From the NCBI RefSeq assembly GCF_900114035.1, contig NZ_FORP01000017.1, forward strand, positions 62,001 to 126,000: a DNA stretch of 64,000 nt. Reading direction: 5' to 3'. The notes below the pieces were generated by a model that was given only the letters and a program-made list of their open reading frames with translations, was not told the DNA's origin and searched no databases. This DNA comes from Amycolatopsis sacchari. Lineage in GTDB: Bacteria; Actinomycetota; Actinomycetes; Mycobacteriales; Pseudonocardiaceae. The position numbers and the translations under genes were made by a program. Shown here piece after piece: positions 59,057-64,000 of the stretch. Numbering within the stretch: the stretch's first letter is position 1; every line of letters begins with the position of its first letter.

Positions 59057-61249
59057 TCACGACTGCCACGCCTCCAGTTCCGAAAGCTGCGCCGCGGGCC
59101 AGCCCGTGTTCGCCGTGACGGTGAGCCGGAGGTAGCGGATCGTCGCCGCCGGGAACGTGACCGTGGCCGTGTTGCCGCTCGCCGGGTCGAACGTGTACCC
59201 GCGCGACGAGACCAGCGTCTGGTACGCCGAGCCGTCACCGCTGCCGAGGACCGAAAGCGTTTGCGTCCTGGCACCCCACGCCGTCGACGGCGGCAGCTTC
59301 AGCACCACCCGGCTCACGGGCAGCGCCGTGCCGAGGTCCACCGTGAACGTCTGCGGGAACGAGCCGTTCGCGCTCTCCCAGTACGTCGACGCGTTGCCGT
59401 CCACCGCGTTCGGCGCGGGGTAGCCGCCGGTCGAGCTGCTCGCGGTCACCGGGCGGCCCTTGGCGAAGTTGCCGCTCGGCTGCGGGTTGCCCGAGTTCGG
59501 CGCGGGCCACGTCGAGCAGTCCAGCCACGTGCCGCTCCACCCCGAGTTGCCGCTGCCGTTCACCGCCAGCGGCGGGATGTTCGACGGGTACGGGCAGTTG
59601 TACGTGCCGGTGACGCCGACGCCGCTCGCCGTGACGTTGCTGACCGTCACCGAACCCGTCGTCTGCGCCTGCACCACGAACGTGCCCACGCCCTGCACCT
59701 GCGCGCCGTTCACGGTCACGCCCTGGATCGTCTTGCCCTGCCCGTTGCCGTCGATGAACTGGATCGCCGCATACGGGCTTTCGATCGCGCGCAGGCCGGT
59801 CACGTTGATGGTCACGCCGGTGATCGCGGTGTCCCGCGCGTCGAACCACAACGCGGCCACGCCGAACTGCCAGTTCGGGTCGAGCGCCCCGGCCCGCAGC
59901 GTCGTGTTGTCCGACACCGTGACCGTCCCGGACAGCGGCACCGAGTTGAACCGGTTGCCGACCAGGATCCCGCCGCCGAGCGCGTTCGTGTCCTGCACGA
60001 GGTTCCCGGTCACGGTGTTGTTCGCACCGCCGTAGATCGCGATGCCGTTGGCGAGGTTCGGCTGCACGACGGTGTTGTGCGACAACGTGTTCCCGCTGTC
60101 GGGTGCGCCGTTGGACCACAGCGCCAGCGCGTCGTCCCCGTTGTTGCGCAGGTAGTTGTTGCGCAGCACGGAGTTCGTGACGTTGCCGTCGAAGTTGACG
60201 CCGTCGGCCGTCGTGTCGAGGATGCGGTTGTTCTCGATCGTCAGGTTGCTCGACGCGCCGTTCATCAGCCACAGCCCGCACTTGGTGTTCTGGATCCACA
60301 GGCCCGACACGGCGGAACCGGCACCGAGCACACCGTGGAAAGCGTTGTCCGGGCTGCCGTCGTTGCGCTCGGTCACGTCCCCGAACACCGCGAAGTCGTA
60401 CAGCTTGATGTTGCCGGTGGCGCTGCCGTTGTTGAAGACGTTGTTGCCGTGCAACACCGTGTACCAGTTGCCCGCGCCGCGGATCGTCACCTGGTCCACC
60501 TGCAGCGCCTGCGGGATCTCGAACCGGCCCGGCGGTACCCACACCTCCTTGCCCTGCGAGCGGGCGGCGGAGATGGCGTTGCGGAAGGCCTGCGTGTCGT
60601 CGGAGCTGTCGTTCGCCGTGGCGCCGTAGTCGGTGACGGTCACCGAGTTCGCCGGACGGGTGCCCGCGCCGCCGACCTGCTCGAAGTCCGCGAGGTCGAT
60701 CGTGTAGGGCGCGGCGGAGTCCCCGGCGTCCACCTGCAACCGGACCTTGGCTCCGGCGCTGAGGTTCTGGCCGAGCTGGAGCCGGGCGTCGTCGTAGAAG
60801 TGGTGGGTCTTCGAGCCGGTGATCCAGCCGGTGTCGACATAGCTGTAGCGCGAGGTCACCGGCAGCCCGCCCGCGAGCTTCGTGCCGTTGACGTACACCG
60901 AAAGCGAGCCGCTGCGGCCGTCCGGCACGCTGTAGTGCACGTTGACCGCGTTCGCCGGCGCGGTGAGCGTGAACTCGACGTACTGGCCCTGCCCGGTCAG
61001 CTGCACGGCCCGCCTGCCGGACGCCTCCGACGCCAGGCTGCCCTGCGTGTAGTCGGGACCGATCGCCGATCCGTTGGTGGTGGCGCATTCGGCTTCCAGC
61101 GTGACGAACGGGACGCTGGCCCCGGCGTTGACGGACGTCGGGCACGTCGCGGCCTGGGCGGGAGCGGCCGTGGCCAGGACGGTCAGCCCGGCGGCGGCGA
61201 GGGTCGCCGCGAGTGCCGCGGCGCCACGCCGGAGGTGCGGTGGGTGCAT
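59057..61249 (-). CDS. Secreted GH87-like alpha-1,3-glucanase (mycodextranase-type) with CBM and discoidin domains
   Basis: 730 residues from ATG 61249. Sec signal peptide to about residue 34 (ending APAQA). Domains: an N-terminal CBM35/6-like sandwich (ATTNGSAIGPDYTQG ... VEFTLTAPANAVNVHYS), then a right-handed parallel beta-helix at about 190-560 with DTTADGVNFDG (about 345) and RNNGDDALALW (about 369). These Asp-rich segments resemble the GH87 active site. A C-terminal F5/8-type-C domain (about 590-730) completes it. It should cut fungal or bacterial alpha-1,3-glucan or nigeran outside the cell. Family by motif recall; pectinase-like beta-helix is the alternative. Confidence 0.75.
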   Translation of the reverse strand: MHPPHLRRGAAALAATLAAAGLTVLATAAPAQAATCPTSVNAGASVPFVTLEAECATTNGSAIGPDYTQGSLASEASGRRAVQLTGQGQYVEFTLTAPANAVNVHYSVPDGRSGSLSVYVNGTKLAGGLPVTSRYSYVDTGWITGSKTHHFYDDARLQLGQNLSAGAKVRLQVDAGDSAAPYTIDLADFEQVGGAGTRPANSVTVTDYGATANDSSDDTQAFRNAISAARSQGKEVWVPPGRFEIPQALQVDQVTIRGAGNWYTVLHGNNVFNNGSATGNIKLYDFAVFGDVTERNDGSPDNAFHGVLGAGSAVSGLWIQNTKCGLWLMNGASSNLTIENNRILDTTADGVNFDGNVTNSVLRNNYLRNNGDDALALWSNGAPDSGNTLSHNTVVQPNLANGIAIYGGANNTVTGNLVQDTNALGGGILVGNRFNSVPLSGTVTVSDNTTLRAGALDPNWQFGVAALWFDARDTAITGVTINVTGLRAIESPYAAIQFIDGNGQGKTIQGVTVNGAQVQGVGTFVVQAQTTGSVTVSNVTASGVGVTGTYNCPYPSNIPPLAVNGSGNSGWSGTWLDCSTWPAPNSGNPQPSGNFAKGRPVTASSSTGGYPAPNAVDGNASTYWESANGSFPQTFTVDLGTALPVSRVVLKLPPSTAWGARTQTLSVLGSGDGSAYQTLVSSRGYTFDPASGNTATVTFPAATIRYLRLTVTANTGWPAAQLSELEAWQS

Positions 61250-61278
61250 GGTGGGGACCACCTTTCTTCGAGGGGACT

Positions 61279-62886
61279 TCAGAGCAGGCGAAGCCAGGCC
61301 GTCGTGTCCGCGGGGAGCCGCCCGTCGGCGGTGAGCTCCCCGCTGGCGAGCAGCAGTTCCTCGTGCGGGGGCAGGGAAACCGGTTCGGCGCCGAAGTTCA
61401 CGACGCACGCGAAACCGGGCGCGCGGGTGAAGGCGAGCACCGACTCGCCCAGGGGGAGCCAGTCGAGCTCCCCGTCGCCGAGCGCGGGATGTTCACGGCG
61501 CAGCCGCAACCCGCGTCGGTAGAGCGACAACATCGAGCCCGGGTCCCGTTCCTGCGCTTCGACGGTGTACCCGGCCCACTCCGCGGGCTGCGGCAACCAC
61601 GTGCCGCCGGAACCGAAACCGAACGGCGGCGCCGACCCGGACCACGGCATCGGCACGCGGCAGCCGTCCCGGCCGGGATCGGTGCCGCCGCTGCGTATCC
61701 ACACGGGATCCTGGCGCAGCTCGGGCGGGATGTCCTCGATCTCCCACAGGCCGAGTTCCTCGCCCTGGTACACGTACAACCCACCGGGCAGGGCCATCGC
61801 CAGCAACGCCGCCGCCCGCGCGCGCCGGGTGCCCAGCTCGCGGTCGACCGGCGTGCCGTGCAGGCGATCGGCGAAGTCGAACCCGGTGTCACCGCTGCGG
61901 CCGTAACGCGTGACCGGGCGCGTCACGTCGTGATTGGACAGCACCCACGCGGCCGGAGCGCCCACGGCGCGGTGGTTGTCGAGGGTTTTCGTGATGACCG
62001 AACGGAACCGCGGCTCCTCCCACGGACACACGAGGAAGTCGAAGTTGAACGCCGCGTGCAGCTCGTCGTGCCGCAGGTACGCCGCCGCCTTCGCCGCGTC
62101 CGGCAACCACATCTCCGCGACCAGCACCCGTTGCCCCGGGTAGCTGTCCGCGATCTTCCGCCAGGACCGGTAGATGTCGTGCAGCCCTTCCCGTCCCGAG
62201 AACGGGGTCTCGTCGCCGGGTGGGGTGTCGGGCAGCGCGGGGTCCTTGACGAGGCCGTCGGCGACGTCGATGCGGAAGCCGTCCACGCCGCGGTCGAACC
62301 AGAACCGCAGGACGTCCTCGAACTCGGCCCGCACCTGCGGGTGCTCCCAGTTGAGGTCCGGCTGCCGCGGGCTGTAGAGGTGCAGGTACCACTCGCCGTC
62401 GGGCACCCGCGTCCACGCCGGGCCGCCGAACCGCGACCGCCAGTTGTTCGGCGGCAGCTCGCCGTCGCGCCCGCGGCCGGTGCGGAACCAGAACCGTTCG
62501 CGCTCGGGCGAACCCGGTCCGGCGGCGAGCGCGGCCCGGAACCACGGGTGCTCGTCGGAACAGTGGTTGGGGACGATGTCGATGATCACCCGCAGCCCCA
62601 GCCCGTGTGCGTCGGCGATCAGCGCCTCGGCCTCGCCGAGGGTGCCGAACACCGGGTCCACGTCACGGAAGTCGGCGACGTCGTAACCCCCGTCGTCCAT
62701 CGGGGAGGGGTACCACGGGGTGCACCACAGCGCGTCCACGCCGAGCGAGGCGAGGTAGGGCAGCCGGGCGCGGATGCCGCTGAGGTCGCCGACGCCGTCA
62801 CCGGTGCCGTCGGCGAAGCTGCGGGGGTAGATCTGGTAGATCGACGCGTCGCGCCACCAGGGGGAAACAGGCACAGGAGTGCTCAC
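61279..62886 (-). CDS. GH13 alpha-glucosidase (oligo-1,6/alpha-glucosidase type)
   Basis: 535 residues, cytoplasmic (no signal). The four GH13 regions are visible: DIVPNH near 103, GFRIDVAD with the nucleophile Asp about 201, LVAEMW with acid/base Glu about 256 and VLSNHDVTRP with the stabilising Asp about 315. It hydrolyses imported alpha-glucosides. It lies 24 bp after the permease gene and 29 bp before the secreted glucanase gene, all leftward, so it is one operon. Confidence 0.95.
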   Translation of the reverse strand: MSTPVPVSPWWRDASIYQIYPRSFADGTGDGVGDLSGIRARLPYLASLGVDALWCTPWYPSPMDDGGYDVADFRDVDPVFGTLGEAEALIADAHGLGLRVIIDIVPNHCSDEHPWFRAALAAGPGSPERERFWFRTGRGRDGELPPNNWRSRFGGPAWTRVPDGEWYLHLYSPRQPDLNWEHPQVRAEFEDVLRFWFDRGVDGFRIDVADGLVKDPALPDTPPGDETPFSGREGLHDIYRSWRKIADSYPGQRVLVAEMWLPDAAKAAAYLRHDELHAAFNFDFLVCPWEEPRFRSVITKTLDNHRAVGAPAAWVLSNHDVTRPVTRYGRSGDTGFDFADRLHGTPVDRELGTRRARAAALLAMALPGGLYVYQGEELGLWEIEDIPPELRQDPVWIRSGGTDPGRDGCRVPMPWSGSAPPFGFGSGGTWLPQPAEWAGYTVEAQERDPGSMLSLYRRGLRLRREHPALGDGELDWLPLGESVLAFTRAPGFACVVNFGAEPVSLPPHEELLLASGELTADGRLPADTTAWLRLL

Positions 62887-62910
62887 GAACTGCCCTTCCT
62901 TGTCGAGTGG

Positions 62911-63780
62911 TCAGCCCTTGAAGGCGCCGGAGCCGAGCCCGGCGAGGATCTGCCGCTGGAACACCAGGAACAACGCGACCATCGGCACGCCGGCCAGCAC
63001 GAGCCCGGCGACCAGCAGGTTGAGCGGCATGTCGATGGCCACCCGCTGCAGCAGCACGCTCAGCGTCTGCTTCCCGGGATCGGGGAACACCAGCAGCGGC
63101 CAGATGAAGTCCTTCCACGCGGTGACGACCGCGAAGATCGACACGACCGCGAGGATCGGCCGGGACAGCGGCAGCACGATCCGCAGCAGGATGCGCACCG
63201 GCCCGGCGCCGTCGAGCCGCGCCGACTCCAGCAGCTCGTCGGGGATCTGGTCGAAGAACCGTTTCAGGACGTAGATGTTGAACGCGTTGGCCGCGGCGGG
63301 CAGCCAGATCGCGGTCGGGGAGTTGAGCAGGTTGAGGTGCAGCAGCGGCACGTCGGTCACGGTGAGGTAGGTGGGCACCAGCAGGGCGGACGCGGGCAGC
63401 ATGAGCGTGGCCAGCATCAGCCCGAGCACGGCGTTGCCCAGCTTCGGCCGCAGTTTCGACAGCGCGAACGCGGCGGGCACGTCCACCACGAGCTGCACCA
63501 GCCACGCCCCGCCCGCGACGACGACCGTGTTCAGGAAGTAGCGCCCGAGGTCCATCTGCTGCCACGCCTGGACGTAGCTTTCCGGGTGCCACACCCGCGG
63601 CACCACCGTGGGTGGCGTGCGGGCGAGTTCGCCGGGGGACTTCATCGCGCCGGTGGCGGCCCAGTACAGCGGGAACAGGAACGCCAGTGTGAACGCCGCC
63701 AGCAGCAGCACGAGCAGCGACCAGTAGATGAGCCGCCCGCGCCGGCTGCGCAGTTGTGCGGGAGAAACGATCGTGCGCAT
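62911..63780 (-). CDS. ABC sugar importer permease, MalG-like (alpha-glucoside locus)
   Basis: 289 residues, six membrane segments (LLVLLLAAFTLAFLFPLYWA first) and the EAA loop ESARLDGAGPVRILLRIVLPLSRPI. It forms the importer with the truncated gene that follows on the right. No ATPase in view. Confidence 0.93.
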   Translation of the reverse strand: MRTIVSPAQLRSRRGRLIYWSLLVLLLAAFTLAFLFPLYWAATGAMKSPGELARTPPTVVPRVWHPESYVQAWQQMDLGRYFLNTVVVAGGAWLVQLVVDVPAAFALSKLRPKLGNAVLGLMLATLMLPASALLVPTYLTVTDVPLLHLNLLNSPTAIWLPAAANAFNIYVLKRFFDQIPDELLESARLDGAGPVRILLRIVLPLSRPILAVVSIFAVVTAWKDFIWPLLVFPDPGKQTLSVLLQRVAIDMPLNLLVAGLVLAGVPMVALFLVFQRQILAGLGSGAFKG

Positions 63781-63790
63781 GTCGTCCCTC

Positions 63791-64000
63791 CTAATCGGAC
63801 TTCCGGGTGAGCCGGACGTAGGCGGCGGAGAAGACGGCCAGCGCGGCGAACAGCAGCAGGCTCATCGCGCTCGCCGTGCCGAAGTCGTTGTAGACGAAGG
63901 CGTAGCGGTAGAGCAGCAGCAACACGGTGACCGTCGAGTCGTCGGGACCGCCGCCCGTCATCACGTACGGCTCGGTGAACACCTGCATCGTCGCGACGAT
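63791..64000 (-). CDS. ABC sugar importer permease, MalF-like, C-terminal part
   Basis: The gene runs off the right edge. The visible 69 or so residues (MQVFTEPYVMTGGGPDDSTVTVLLLLYRYAF ... SAMSLLLFAALAVFSAAYVRLTRKSD) are the typical end of a MalF/UgpA-type permease. The solute-binding protein gene is expected just outside the window. Co-directional with 62911-63780. Confidence 0.85.
   Translation of the reverse strand: MVATMQVFTEPYVMTGGGPDDSTVTVLLLLYRYAFVYNDFGTASAMSLLLFAALAVFSAAYVRLTRKSD

Overview
The window is GC-rich DNA from an actinomycete. Third codon positions are almost always G or C, GTG starts are common, several promoters look leaderless, and regulators of the TetR, LacI, ROK, MarR, AraC and LysR families are dense. 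The gene content (VanX-like dipeptidase, actinobacterial xylose isomerase next to a ROK regulator, SfnG/SfnB-like pair, IdeR-type iron box, ABC sugar importers without their own ATPase) fits Pseudonocardiaceae, possibly Amycolatopsis. That assignment is inference from style, not from a marker gene. No rRNA, tRNA, CRISPR array, insertion sequence or prophage was recognised.

Layout. 1-150 is the end of an E1-beta-type dehydrogenase gene. 218-9496 holds a TetR gene and a divergent, tightly overlapped operon: small protein, hydantoinase A/B-like pair, carboxymuconolactone-decarboxylase-like protein, two SDRs, an acyl-CoA synthetase and a third SDR. This gene set resembles the alcohol to ketone to beta-keto acid to CoA-thioester logic of acetophenone carboxylase pathways. 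9497-14300 holds single genes: a striking AT-rich palindrome with a tiny ORF, a lipoprotein, a VanX-like dipeptidase divergent from a class II aldolase, and a GlxA-type regulator divergent from a cupin. 14297-18688 is a PaoABC-type molybdenum aldehyde oxidoreductase operon with a divergent TetR gene and a large palindromic operator over both promoters. 18692-25666 has MOSC, LysE/LysG, CoA-transferase, M20 peptidase, Orn/Lys decarboxylase-like, 2H phosphoesterase and a small membrane protein. 25915-28267 is xylA plus a ROK regulator. 28345-38428 has membrane proteins, an SfnG/SfnB sulfone-sulfur pair, CBS, TetR/VOC, a Tat phospholipase C, a quinone-reductase-like enzyme and an AraC regulator.

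38429-39596 is a gene-free low-complexity block made of GC-rich direct repeats. It is followed by a MarR gene with two strong operator half-systems and a DHA2 exporter carrying three C-terminal beta-sandwich repeats. 42607-45672 encodes a very large Tat-exported discoidin-domain protein behind a perfect LacI-type palindrome. 45669-48776 is an iron-regulated-looking set (PPOX flavoprotein, PDR/VanB-type reductase, siderophore-interacting protein, TetR).

48868-56943 is a beta-mannoside or beta-glucoside utilisation locus. GH2 and GH1 enzymes diverge from a LacI regulator followed by an ABC importer. The same operator (TTAACCGGTTAA or a near copy) sits inside both promoters. 57033-59006 has a small membrane protein and a PhoD phosphatase. 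59057-64000, running leftward to the window edge, appears to be an alpha-glucan locus: ABC permeases, a cytoplasmic GH13 alpha-glucosidase, and a secreted GH87-like alpha-1,3-glucanase. Most genes are ordinary primary and secondary catabolism. The most promising unusual items are the hydantoinase-like carboxylase operon, the repeat block, the palindrome/tiny ORF at 9.6 kb and the exporter with appended domains.
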